Assembly (NCBI GenBank): GCA_963789555.1
Contig: CAWBKY010000009.1
Span: 213,648-277,647 of the forward strand
Reading direction: 5' to 3'
Length of the DNA stretch: 64,000 nucleotides
From: JACXTP01 sp963789555
GTDB taxonomy: Archaea > Thermoplasmatota > Thermoplasmata > Methanomassiliicoccales > UBA472
Made by a program: the position numbers and the translations under genes. Shown one piece after another: positions 1-9,299 of this stretch. Every line of letters begins with the position of its first letter. The stretch's first letter is position 1. The notes under the pieces were generated by a model. That model worked only from the letters and a program-made list of their open reading frames with translations. It was not told the DNA's origin and searched no databases.

Positions 1-153
1 GTACAGATAGACCGACCAGGACAACATGGCGATTATCAACCAAATGACACCGACCACAAACATGATGAAGGCGAACAGGACGCCATAGTAGGCGAATTGT
101 CTTCCTTGTGCGGCGGGCGCTGGGAGCCATGGCGGCCCCCTCGAGTTAGGCAT
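1..153 (-). CDS. Partial membrane protein, N-terminal 51 residues
   Basis: The reading frame opens at an ATG at 153 on the minus strand and runs off the left edge without a stop. The visible 51 residues begin MPNSRGPPWLPAPAAQGRQF, a short proline-rich cytosolic stretch, followed by a hydrophobic segment (about residues 22-46) that looks like one transmembrane helix. No clear Shine-Dalgarno sequence precedes the ATG. No family is recognisable from this fragment; it could also be a small single-pass protein whose end lies just outside the window. Confidence 0.5.
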   Translation of the reverse strand, partial: MPNSRGPPWLPAPAAQGRQFAYYGVLFAFIMFVVGVIWLIIAMLSWSVYLY

Positions 154-251
154 GAATGGTATACTGTTCAAAGCGTCCAACGTCTCAACTCCTTATCCCT
201 TCTGACCAGCCTTGAGCTGGGATGGGATGTAAATCATGTTCTTAATATAAG

Positions 252-277
252 TTTTTCACCCCAAATGAAGTGAAAAA
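252..277. repeat. Inverted repeat (8-bp stem, 10-base loop) in the leader region
   Basis: TTTTTCAC at 252-259 is exactly complementary to GTGAAAAA at 270-277. It lies in the 219-bp gap between the divergent partial membrane gene and the SulP gene, beside an AT-rich TTAATATAAG element that could serve as a TATA box. An operator or hairpin is possible; no factor can be named. Confidence 0.4.
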
Positions 278-372
278 ATCACTGCTGTCAGCTTGTTGCT
301 GCTGTGATGGAATTTAATCGATGGCTATGATGACCTCGGACGAAGATAGATAACCACCCAGAATCATGATGA

Positions 373-2093
373 TTGGTCGATGCGGGGGTCCAAGGCTTGG
401 TCGATGTCAAGGCGTGGTTGAGATCGAACATCCCAGTGCTGGAATGGCTCCCCCGATATCAGAGGAAGGACCTTAGGACCGACCTCATTGCCGGTCTGAC
501 CGTGGGGGCGGTCGTCATACCCTCGGCAATGGGCTGGGCCTCCCTTGCCGGTCTGCCCACCCAATATGGCCTCTACGCTGCCGTGGCATCATTGATCGCC
601 TATTTCATCTTCGTATTTCCAAGCATCTGGTCGTGGTCCCATCCTCGGGACCGGCCGCTCTGGTGGGGGCGGGACTTATGGGCTTGGTCTTCGCGGACCA
701 GAACGAGTATATCGCTTCGGTCGCCATGCTCGCGTTCATCACCGGCGTCATGCTCATCATGGCCCGGATGGTAAGGTTGGGGTTCATCGTCAATTTCATC
801 TCCCAGACCGTCCTCCTCGGTTTCCAGATCGGCCGGGCCTTCTATGTCATCAACCTCCAACTGGGTCGGATATTGGGTATAAGCGGCGCCAGTGGGAACT
901 TCTTCGAGGTTGCCATTTACTATGTCAAGAACATAGGGGAGGCCAGCCTCACTACCATCTCCATCGCTTTGATGGCCTTCGTCCTCATCTACATCGGTAA
1001 GAGGTTCTACCGCAAGATTCCTTGGAATTTGGTCCTGATTATTGTCGCCACGGCATTTGCCACTCTCCTACCGGTGGAGGATTGGGGCATAGATGTTGTT
1101 GGTACTATACCAGAGGGGTTGCCGGATTTTGTCGTCCCCAGCACCGGGGGACAGTCTCTAACGGCGTTGATCACCATCGCTGTCGGGCTGTTCCTCATCA
1201 CTTACATCGAGGGTGTTTCGGTAAGCAAGACCTTCGCCCGGAAAGGAGGGTACGAAGTGGATAGTAACCAGGAGTTCGTTGGCTATGGTGCCGCGAACAT
1301 AGCGGCGAGCTTCTTCCAAGGTATGCCCCTGAATGGGAGCGCCTCGAACACTGCCATCAATTATGAGAGCAACGCCAAGAGCCAGCTCTCCGGGGCGGTG
1401 GCCGCGGTCGTCCTCATCCTGGTCCTCCTCTTCCTCACCTCGTTCTTCAGCAACCTACCTCGGGTCGTAATAGGGGTGATCATTATCGCCGCCATGTTGA
1501 CGCTTATCGACGTCAGGTCGATGAGGAGCATTTATTCCTTTGACAAGAAGGAGTTCGCCTTCGCTGTGGCCGCCATACTGGGAGTTTTGCTCTTCGGTCT
1601 TCTCGAAGGCATCTTCATCGGAGTGGCCTTGACCATGCTGGACCTTCTGTACCGCATCTCGCAGCCCGGAATTAGGCTGTTGGGAAGGGTCCCAGGGACT
1701 GATGAGTTCACCGATCTGGACAGGAATCCGGAGAACGAGACCATAGCCAGTGTGGTCATATTCAGGGTGGATGGGCCCTTGATGTTCCCCAACGTCGCCC
1801 GGGTGCGACAGGAGGTTCTGCGCTATGTGAGGGAGAGGAACAACGTCAAACTGGTGGTCATCAGCTTGCGCAGCTCTCCCTATCTGGACCTCTCTGCCAC
1901 GGAGATGATCTCCGACCTCTTCGCCGAACTGAGGGACCTAGGTGCCAACCTTAGGGTGGCCGAGGCCAATGGCTCCTGCCGCGATTCGATTAGGCAGGCG
2001 GGATTGGAGGCGAAGATCGGGGAGATGAACACAGGGTTGTCGGTCCAAAAGGTCGTGGACGAATGGGCCAAGAAATCTTCGAACCCTCAGTGA
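373..2093 (+). CDS. SulP-family anion transporter with C-terminal STAS domain (one frameshift)
   Basis: This encodes a secondary transporter of the SLC26/SulP family, which moves sulfate, bicarbonate or other anions across the cytoplasmic membrane. The N-terminal frame (373 to about 617) carries the family signature VVIPSAMGWASLAGLPTQYG; the remainder (from about 621) continues with KHLVVVPSSGPAALVGAG, the normal next element, so one base is missing or gained near 617-621. The core has many hydrophobic helices; a STAS domain follows from about 1740 to 2070. The reconstructed length of about 573 residues is normal for the family. The start is taken as TTG 373 because TGA sits directly upstream in frame. 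The substrate cannot be read from sequence. Confidence 0.88.
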
Positions 2094-2168
2094 TCGACCT
2101 CGGACGACCCGGTCTGCCTTGATCAAAGCTGGTTGGGATAGGGGGTGCCATTCCCCAAACCGACCTAA

Positions 2169-4094
2169 TCATGGCTCGGCGATGTTGAACCAGAAGGGGA
2201 AGTCATCAAGCATGGAGAGCAGGTCCCCGAGCGCCGTCTGATCGCCTTTGATGCTTACCTCCTTGGCGGCCATCATGTCCTGTACCGAGGCCTCGCCTGT
2301 GATCACTTTGTTGAGCGAGGAACGTTTCAGCCTCAAGGTCACATCTGACTTCTGGGCCTTCTTGACCGCTCGATAGTTGAGCACTCCATTCTCCACCGTT
2401 ATCGAGTATCTCTGCTTGACGTCGCTCAGCACCAGGTCTATCCGGATCGTCCTTCCGCTGGCCTTCGGACCGTTCAATCTGACCGCCAGAAGATCGAGCA
2501 TGCTCTCGATGCTCATCGTGGCCACGATGTCCGGGCTCACTGATTTGGGCACGGCCATCTGCCTCACCCCTAGCCTCAGCTCCATGGCACCGGTCAGATA
2601 GAAATTGCGCCAGACACCGGATTCTGCCTGGTAACCGAGCTGCTCCAAGGCGTCCGCCTCTAGCTCCCGGGCCTCTTTGTTCTTTGGGTCGGCGAAGACC
2701 ACGTGGTTCACCACCTGTGCCACCCATCGGTAATCCCCTTTTAGGTAGGCCTTCCGGGCCAGTTTCAGGATGGTTTCCGCCCCTCCCATGTACTCCACAT
2801 ATCTCCTCCCCGCCTCCTGGGGCGGGAGCGGTTCTATGTTAGCAGGGTTGCCATCGAACCACCCTAGATACTTTTGGTACACCGCTTTCACGTTGTGGCT
2901 GACACTGCCATAATATCCTCGGTTGTACCAAGCACCGGCCAGTGTCGGGGGCAAGGTAAAGATCTCGGCGATCTCCAACATGTTATAGCCATGATTGGCC
3001 AGGCGCAGAGTCTCGTCATGGAGGTATTTGTAAACATCCCGCTGCCTCTTGAGGAATTCCCGGCATTCCTTCTTCCCCCAAGTTGGCCAATGGTGGCTGG
3101 CGAAAATGACGTCGGTTCTCTCAGCGAAAAGCTCGATTGCCTCGTCTATGTATCGCGACCAGGAGATAGAATCCCGCACCTGCGCCCCCCTTAAGGTGTA
3201 AAGGTTGTGCATCGTGTGGGTGCAGTTCTCAGCCATGCACAACGCCCTCATCTGAGGGAAATAGAAGTTGAACTCGGACGGCGCCTCGGTGTCAGGGGTG
3301 AGCTGGAAGACGACCCTCACCCCATCGATGTCCATCTCTGTACCGGTCTCGGTTATGGTGTCCGTAGGGGGGATCAGGGCGGGAGTGCCATTGGATGTCG
3401 TCTGACCCAGACCGGTTCCCACCGTTCCCTTCGGGCCCCGTGGCAGAAGGTTGCCGTACATGTAAGTGGCCCTGCGGCTCATAGCGTTCCCGGCCATTAT
3501 GTTCTCGCTCAAGGCCGCCTCCATGAACCCCTCTGGGGCGATTATCTTCACCTTCCCTGAGCTCACGTCCTCCTCTGATACGACCCCTTTTACCCCTCCC
3601 CAATGGTCGATGTGACTGTGAGTATAGATGATGGCCACGATCGGCCTCCTCTCGAAATGCTGGAAGAACAGGTCCAGGCACGCTCTGGCCGGCTCCGCGG
3701 TGACCAGGGGGTCGATCACGATATAACCGTTTTCCGACTCAATGATGCTCATGACCGATAGGTCGTAGCCCCTTACCTGGTAGATGCCCTTGGTGACCTT
3801 GAAAAGACCATGTATCATGTTCAGTCGGGACTGCCTCCACAGGCTGGGATTCACCGTCGGTGGCGCCTTTTTCTCTTCCAAGAATGCATAAGGTCGGAGA
3901 TCGAAGACGACCCTCCCTTCTTCGTTCTCGATCACTGGATCCTTCATATCGGCGATAAACCCCTTGTGCGAGTTCTCGAAATCCTTTTCATCCGCCCAAT
4001 CCAAGTTTGGGTCTTCGTACAACGATCGATTGACCTTCCTTGTGTAAGATGTCGCATCCTTTGCCATGGATCTGATCGCTCCTAATCCAGGCAT
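2169..4094 (-). CDS. Alkyl/aryl-sulfatase of the metallo-beta-lactamase fold (SdsA1/BDS1-like)
   Basis: The 641-residue protein resembles SdsA1/BDS1 alkylsulfatases, which hydrolyse primary alkyl sulfates to alcohol and sulfate using a two-zinc centre. The metal motif THSHIDHWGG lies at residues 158-167, with further candidate ligands in ENCTHTMHN and ASHHWPTW. Domain order is metallo-beta-lactamase (about 100-340), helical dimerisation domain (about 370-510) and SCP2-like C-terminal domain (about 515-640). No signal peptide is visible, so the enzyme is probably cytosolic, unlike secreted bacterial SdsA1. The frame is intact. It converges on the SulP gene, and a sulfate-releasing enzyme beside a possible sulfate carrier is suggestive but unproven. 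This family is mostly bacterial, so transfer is plausible. Confidence 0.93.
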   Translation of the reverse strand: MPGLGAIRSMAKDATSYTRKVNRSLYEDPNLDWADEKDFENSHKGFIADMKDPVIENEEGRVVFDLRPYAFLEEKKAPPTVNPSLWRQSRLNMIHGLFKVTKGIYQVRGYDLSVMSIIESENGYIVIDPLVTAEPARACLDLFFQHFERRPIVAIIYTHSHIDHWGGVKGVVSEEDVSSGKVKIIAPEGFMEAALSENIMAGNAMSRRATYMYGNLLPRGPKGTVGTGLGQTTSNGTPALIPPTDTITETGTEMDIDGVRVVFQLTPDTEAPSEFNFYFPQMRALCMAENCTHTMHNLYTLRGAQVRDSISWSRYIDEAIELFAERTDVIFASHHWPTWGKKECREFLKRQRDVYKYLHDETLRLANHGYNMLEIAEIFTLPPTLAGAWYNRGYYGSVSHNVKAVYQKYLGWFDGNPANIEPLPPQEAGRRYVEYMGGAETILKLARKAYLKGDYRWVAQVVNHVVFADPKNKEARELEADALEQLGYQAESGVWRNFYLTGAMELRLGVRQMAVPKSVSPDIVATMSIESMLDLLAVRLNGPKASGRTIRIDLVLSDVKQRYSITVENGVLNYRAVKKAQKSDVTLRLKRSSLNKVITGEASVQDMMAAKEVSIKGDQTALGDLLSMLDDFPFWFNIAEP

Positions 4095-4381
4095 AATTGG
4101 AGGTCACCACTACATAATCGTTGACGAGCTTCGAGGGGTGGATTATTATTATATTCAATAATCTAAATAATATTTTACATCAAGGTTATGACCATATGTG
4201 ATCTGGAGGGGAAAGAATGTGGTTGGTCGAAACTAATATTTAAATACGAATATATATTAATGAAGTTCGCCAACCTATAAAAATGTCCAGCACTTCGTTC
4301 TTCGGTTAAGAACCGGCGATATTTTCAAATAGTGGCCCCCTCTCTACATGGCGATTGTAACCATCCAATAGAGTGAATTTA
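4095..4381. promoter_or_regulatory. AT-rich divergent promoter region
   Basis: This 287-bp gap separates the divergent alkylsulfatase and TPD genes. It is much more AT-rich than the genes and holds several TATA-like runs, notably around 4140-4180 (for the minus gene) and AATATTTAAATACG near 4235-4250 (for the plus gene). No RNA gene or small ORF with coding character was found. Confidence 0.5.
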
Positions 4382-5143
4382 ATGCAGTATCATGAGTTCA
4401 AAAAAATTTATGACAGTCTGGACCGACCCTCGGACATCAAAATCCTTTCCCAGGAACTAGGCCTCGATGAGGAGCTTGTCACAGTCATCTATACCCAGAG
4501 GACCGTGAGAGAGACCACACGGGCGTTCTACAGAGTGCAACGTTACGGGAAGGAGATGGTCCGGGATTGGGAGAAGGGCAAGTCACTTTTACAGATATCT
4601 GAGAAGGCGGAATTCTCCCCCATACTCACTGCGCTCCTCATCTTCAAGGAGATGGGGAAGTCCCGCAAGCAGTTCTGGAGCTTCGTCCGCAATCCGGAGA
4701 TAATCCCGGATCGAAGGATGCGAAAGGAGATCGAGGAGATAACCGCTGCCGATTACGTATACTCGCCCTGGGCCAACGAGGTCCAGTGCAAGAGGGGCAT
4801 CTGGGGCGAGGCCAAGTTGCAGGGCTGGCTGGCGGAGAACAACATTACCTTCAGGACGGAGAAGGACCTCCGAGGCGAGTTCCAAAAGACCCCGGACTGC
4901 CTCTTCGATAAGCCGGTCACCGTCAACGGCTGGGAGGTCAACTGGATCGAGTCCAAGGCCACCTTCGGCGACAAGGTGGAGGTCAATAAGAACCTCAAGA
5001 AGCAATTGGCCCCCTACCTGGAGCTCTTCGGCCAAGGTCTTGTCGTCTACTGGTTCGGTTACCTGGAAGAGGTGGAGATCCCCGAGGGCATCTTCATCAT
5101 GGACTCGGCGCTGGTGGAGCATTGTTGCGACTATGTGCGGTGA
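4382..5143 (+). CDS. TPD-motif protein, archaeal homologue of the CDIN1 (C15orf41) nuclease
   Basis: The 253-residue protein has a helical HTH-like N-terminal half and a PD-(D/E)XK-like C-terminal half. The family hallmark KTPDCLF sits at about residues 169-175 and WIESKATFGD at about 188-197, giving the D...E-x-K catalytic arrangement. Eukaryotic CDIN1 binds codanin-1 and is mutated in congenital dyserythropoietic anaemia type I; the archaeal role is unknown, with Holliday-junction-resolvase-like activity suspected. I chose ATG 4382 over GTG 4373. The gene is followed 51 bases later by a Cas4-like nuclease gene that has its own TATA box, so the two are neighbours but not clearly one transcript. 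Confidence 0.87.
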   Translation: MQYHEFKKIYDSLDRPSDIKILSQELGLDEELVTVIYTQRTVRETTRAFYRVQRYGKEMVRDWEKGKSLLQISEKAEFSPILTALLIFKEMGKSRKQFWSFVRNPEIIPDRRMRKEIEEITAADYVYSPWANEVQCKRGIWGEAKLQGWLAENNITFRTEKDLRGEFQKTPDCLFDKPVTVNGWEVNWIESKATFGDKVEVNKNLKKQLAPYLELFGQGLVVYWFGYLEEVEIPEGIFIMDSALVEHCCDYVR

Positions 5144-5165
5144 GCTGATAACCGGCCGAGAACCG

Positions 5166-5173
5166 TATTATAA
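5166..5173 (+). promoter_or_regulatory. TATA box for a probably leaderless transcript
   Basis: TATTATAA at 5166-5173 is centred about 25 bases before ATG 5195. Archaeal TATA boxes sit about 25 bases before the transcription start, so transcription would start at or beside the start codon. Confidence 0.5.
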
Positions 5174-5194
5174 GGGTCAGGGCATTCCTAGGGC

Positions 5195-6181
5195 ATGGCG
5201 TCCGAGATCCTCTCGGCCAGCGAGCTGGAGCGTTTCAGCTATTGCCCATTGAGCTGGTGGCTGAGCCGGAGCCAGGACACCACCTCGGAGCGGTTGGAGG
5301 AAGGGGAGCGACGGCACGGGGACCTTTCCAACGATCTGCAGCAGGTGATAGATTCTGAGAAGAGAGTGATGTCCTGGGAGAGGGCGGTGCTTTGGTTCTC
5401 ATTGGTGGCGACGATGCTGGCATTGGTGGCGATCCTGATCGTCAACCAGACCCTGGCGCAGGAGTCCATCTGGTTGAGCGCCATCCCCTCCGTGCTCTGG
5501 ATTTCGCTCATCCTCTATCTTGTCTACCGCTCGGGCAGGGGGGAGCACGCCAAGGAACTTCGCAAGGAACGGGCGGCGGCGGTGGCGGGCGTGGTCCTTC
5601 TCTTCGTCGTCCTCAACCTCATCATCATCCTGGACGTACCCACCCAGATCTCCAACATAATGCTCATCCTCGCCCTGATCTGGTTGATAGGCACTGGTAT
5701 CGTGCTTTATTGGTCCCTTTCGGCCCAACGCAAGGCGGAGATCAAGCGCCAGGAGATGCATCTCAAGGGCAACGTGCTCTATGTGGGCAATGACGAGGCA
5801 CCGATCTACCGTTCCGAGCGTTATTGTCTCAGCGGGAAGCCTGACTACGTGCTGCAAGAGGGTGGGGAGCTGGTCCCGGTGGAGATGAAGAGCGGACGCA
5901 TGCCCAAGGGACCGCTGTTCTCGCACATCCTGCAGGTGGCGGCCTACTGCCTCCTGCTTTCCGAGGACAAGAGGGGCAAGCGGGTCTCGCGCGGCATCCT
6001 GAAGTACGGCGACGTGGAGCATGAGATCGAGTTCTCGCCGGAGTGTTGGAGCAATTGCTCCTGGAGAAGCTGGGAGAGATGCGGCGCTCTCTGGCCCAGG
6101 AGCGGCGATGTGCACCGCAACCACAGTCGTCCGGGCAAATGCCGGTCCTGCTCGCGGCGAGAGCTGTGCCCGGAACGGTAG
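5195..6181 (+). CDS. Membrane-embedded Cas4/Dna2-like PD-(D/E)XK nuclease
   Basis: The protein (about 328 residues) has the Cas4 plan split by membrane segments. The N-terminus LSASELERFSYCPLSWWL supplies the first cluster cysteine (C17). Four hydrophobic helices follow at about 65-83, 93-111, 128-146 and 155-173. The nuclease core comes next: GKPD (D217), VEMKSG (E230, K232) and QVAAY (247-251). The last three cysteines are in GKCRSCSRRELC (C316, C319, C325), completing a Cas4-type iron-sulfur set. Between 6043 and about 6100 the better coding frame is LEQLLLEKLGEMRRSLAQER, implying two compensating indels that leave the ends in frame. No cas genes are nearby. A membrane-associated DNA exonuclease is the inferred function. 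Confidence 0.82.
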   Translation: MASEILSASELERFSYCPLSWWLSRSQDTTSERLEEGERRHGDLSNDLQQVIDSEKRVMSWERAVLWFSLVATMLALVAILIVNQTLAQESIWLSAIPSVLWISLILYLVYRSGRGEHAKELRKERAAAVAGVVLLFVVLNLIIILDVPTQISNIMLILALIWLIGTGIVLYWSLSAQRKAEIKRQEMHLKGNVLYVGNDEAPIYRSERYCLSGKPDYVLQEGGELVPVEMKSGRMPKGPLFSHILQVAAYCLLLSEDKRGKRVSRGILKYGDVEHEIEFSPECWSNCSWRSWERCGALWPRSGDVHRNHSRPGKCRSCSRRELCPER

Positions 6182-6185
6182 CTGA

Positions 6186-7928
6186 TCACTCCACCGTGAC
6201 GCTCTTGGCCAGGTTTTTAGGTTGTCGATGGTGCAGCCGCGCATGTGGGCCGTGTGGTATGCCAGGAGCTGCAGCGCCACGGTTACTGGGATCGGTGAGA
6301 ACAGCGGCTGGACGCAGGGTACCTGGGGACCTCGGCAGATGGGCCAGCTCCCAGTCCCGTTCGCAGCCCATGGTATCACCGGGCGTCCCTGGCGGCCACC
6401 TCCGAGATGTTCGCCATCATCTTGTCGTAGGTGTGGTCCCTAGAGGGCCACGGCGATGATCGGCGTCTTAGCGTCCAGGAATGCCAGCGGCCCATGCTTC
6501 AGTTCACCCGCGGCGAAGCCTTCGGCGTGGATATAGGATATCTCCTTCAGCTTCAGCGCGCCTTCCAGCATGGTCGGGTAGTTGACGTTGCTTCCGATGA
6601 AGAACACATCCCTCGGCGGACCTTCAGCTCTGCCGCGGCCTCCATCTCGGTGGCCCTGTCCAGGACGGTCTGGACCACGAAGGCATGCTCTCAGCCCGGA
6701 CAGGCGCTCCACATGGCGTCATAGCTCAGGGCCCGCTTGGCATAGCCGATGCGGATGCCGATGATGTACATCGCGATCAGCTGGGTGATGTAGGTCTTGG
6801 TGGCCGCCACGCCGATCTCCGGTCCAGCGTGCGTGTAGAAGACCTCGTCCACCTCCCGGGTCAGGGAGCCCACGACGTTGGTGACCCCAAGGTGCGGCAG
6901 CCGCGGCGTCTCGCCTCCCGGGCCGCTGCCAAGGTATCGGCGGTCTCGCCGCTCTGGAATCAGTATGACCAGGGCGATTCCTGGCGCCGGGGGAATAGCG
7001 ATATTCCGAAGCCAGCTCCAGCGTGACCGGGACCTTGGCGAACTCCTCCAAGACGTACTTCCCACCATGGCGGCGTTGAACGAGGTGCCGCAGGCGACTA
7101 TCTTGATGGAGTTGAAGTTGACGTTGGGCAGTATCTCGCCGCTCGATGATCTCCTGCGCGCCAGCATGGAATTGTGGATGGCCTGTGGCTCCTCGAATAT
7201 CTCCTTCAGCATGAAATGCTCGAAGCCGCCCTTCTGGGCATCCTCTGCGCTCCAGGAGACGATCTCCTCTGATCTTTCCACCCTCTCCCCGGTCGGTCGA
7301 AGATCGGCCCCTCCGGGTGACCCTGACCGTCTCGCCGTCCATGACGTAGAGGACCTTGTTGGTGTACGGCAGAGCGCGGTCACGTCCGACGCTACCAGGT
7401 TCTCCTTGACGCCCAGGCCGATGACCAACGGGTTCTCCTTGCGCGCGGCGACGATTTGCTGCCCTCCTCGAGCCCGCGATGGCATATGTCCCGTGAATGG
7501 TCCCCACGGTCGCTGCAGTGCCTCGTGCATGTCGCCCAGTCATGCTCCTCGAGCAGGTGAACGATGACCTCGGTGTCGGTCCGCGAGGTGAACACGTGCC
7601 CCTCCCTGCAGGCTCTCCTTCAAGGACATGTAGTTCTCGATGATGCCATTGTGTACCACGGCGATCACCCTTGACAGTCACGGAACGGATGGGCGTTCTC
7701 TCGGACGGTTTCCCGCATGAGGCCCAGCGGGTGTGCCCGATGCCCAGTTGCCCCTTACTTCGGGAGGACCTTCAGCCCTTGGATCTCTCCCTTTTTCTTG
7801 TGGACCTCAATTTGGGGGTCATTACGGCCATCCCGGCCGAGTCATACCCCGGTATTCCAGTCTTTCAACGCATCCAGCAGGACGGCGGATGCTTGCCTAT
7901 ATCCAGTATAACCAATGATGCCGCACAT
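6186..7928 (-). CDS. glmS: Glutamine--fructose-6-phosphate aminotransferase (multiple frameshifts)
   Basis: GlmS makes glucosamine-6-phosphate from fructose-6-phosphate and glutamine, the first step to UDP-GlcNAc. The start MCGIIGYTGYRQAS at 7928 provides the N-terminal nucleophile Cys. Other pieces, spread over all three frames, are GIGHTRWA and a NGIIENY-like stretch (glutaminase), IVACGTSFNAAMVG and AGPEIGVAATKTYITQ (first SIS domain), EGALKLKEISYIHAEGF and GELKHGPLAFLD (second SIS domain), and the usual end PKNLAKSVTVE. The reconstructed length, about 580 residues, is normal. At least six indels break the frame. It starts within about 10 bases of the glmU-like end, so the two form an operon. 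Either assembly errors or a true pseudogene. Confidence 0.85.
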
Positions 7929-7937
7929 CTGAGATCA

Positions 7938-9157
7938 CTATGCTCCTGTTTCCAAGCTTCCTTCTCACTTTGGCTCCGTCACCGATGCGACACCCAGAAC
8001 CAATGATGCTCCCGAGAGGAGATAAGCAGCCCCGCCCCTATCAATGTTCTCCTCACCGACGATGAAACCGATCTTGTTCACGCTATGAACCATTGCCCTT
8101 AGAATTTGGGCGAAACCGCAATTGCTAGAGAAGTTCGAGTCCGATGCGCACCTTGTCATAGAATACGCTTTGACATATATGACAATGGGACCCGATGCTG
8201 ACATTGGCCATGATGACGCTGTTCTTGATGAGCGTGAATGGTTCGCTAAAGACCGTGCCATCCCCGATGCTGGTGGAGGGCATCAGGCGCGCCGGACGGA
8301 CCGATATCGCAGCCCTCGCCGATGATCACTGGGCCTTCGATGTGGCATCCAGAACGTATTCTTGTACCCCTGCCTATGCTCCACCGGCCCTTTCATCGTG
8401 ACGCCTGACTCGATCGTCCCGGCAAGCTACTCGACCACGACTTTCTAATGCATTATCTCGACCTTCAAACGAATGAGGTCCCAAGGATATACCGCATCCT
8501 CCACCTTCCCCTTCACCGCCAGCCCCGCCCGGATCTTCATGTTCGGACATGGCGCTGCGCAAGGCATCGGTGATACCATATCTACCTTCCCTGACCCCAT
8601 GCTCGGGGATGCGAGCCAACATCAGCCTGGTCGAAATTATAGAGCCCGGTGTTGATGATGTTGCCCACACTTTCCGATGGTTTTTCGTGCAGTTCGACAA
8701 TGCGGAATCCTGCCCTCAACCCGGAACACACCATATTTCAGAGGGTTCATCGCTCTCGGTGACCAGGACCGAGTTGCCATCTCCCGCCGAAAGCAAGGCC
8801 GCCACCGCCACCTTGTCCACGATGTTGTCCCGGGTAGGACCAAGAATCTACCTTTGACCACTCCCTTAGGGTGGGTCATGGCATGCCCAGTGCCTAGCTG
8901 TCTGTCCTGGACCACATAGACGATGCGGGCATTGGACCCTTACCTGGAAACATCCCCAAAGAAGGACATGATCCTCTCCTTGCGGTAGCCAGAACAAGAT
9001 CATCACGATGTCACGCACACCATCACCACCAAGGCCTCCACGACGAACTCCAGGATGGGGCGATTGCCAACAGGCAGCATGACCTTTGGGCGGGTCTGCG
9101 TCAACGGTCGCAACATCTTGTCCCCTCTCCGGCCGCTTCATAAATGACTGCCTGCAT
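7938..9157 (-). CDS. GlmU-like sugar-1-phosphate nucleotidyltransferase/acetyltransferase (multiple frameshifts)
   Basis: This gene lies directly upstream of glmS. The start MQAVIYEAAGEGTR followed by PLTQTRPKVMLPVGNRPILE is the nucleotidyltransferase signature of archaeal bifunctional GlmU-type enzymes. Later fragments in shifting frames include a YGVxRVEG element, NIINTGLY and RYGITDALRSAMSEH, then left-handed beta-helix-like repeats (IGDGTVF..., MANVSIGS, AAYLLSGASLVLG). Together these fit glucosamine-1-phosphate acetyltransferase plus UDP-GlcNAc pyrophosphorylase, the steps after GlmS. Many indels break the frame and the exact stop is uncertain. A glucose-1-phosphate thymidylyltransferase relative is the main alternative. 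Confidence 0.75.
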
Positions 9158-9299
9158 CTCATATCCTTCCGTTACTGGCCTCTAAATTTGATACGGGCCA
9201 TTTAAAACTTTCACCGGGGGTGCCTTTCGGCTAGGACAATCAGTCCTGGATTTGATAATTTGTTCGTAAGTTTGTTTAATAGAGAGGACGTGGAGAGTG

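Noticed and set aside
5399..6379. A 326-codon minus-strand frame across the Cas4-like gene and the end of glmS
   Set aside because: It mirrors the Cas4-like gene and ignores the glmS C-terminal frame; no recognisable protein.
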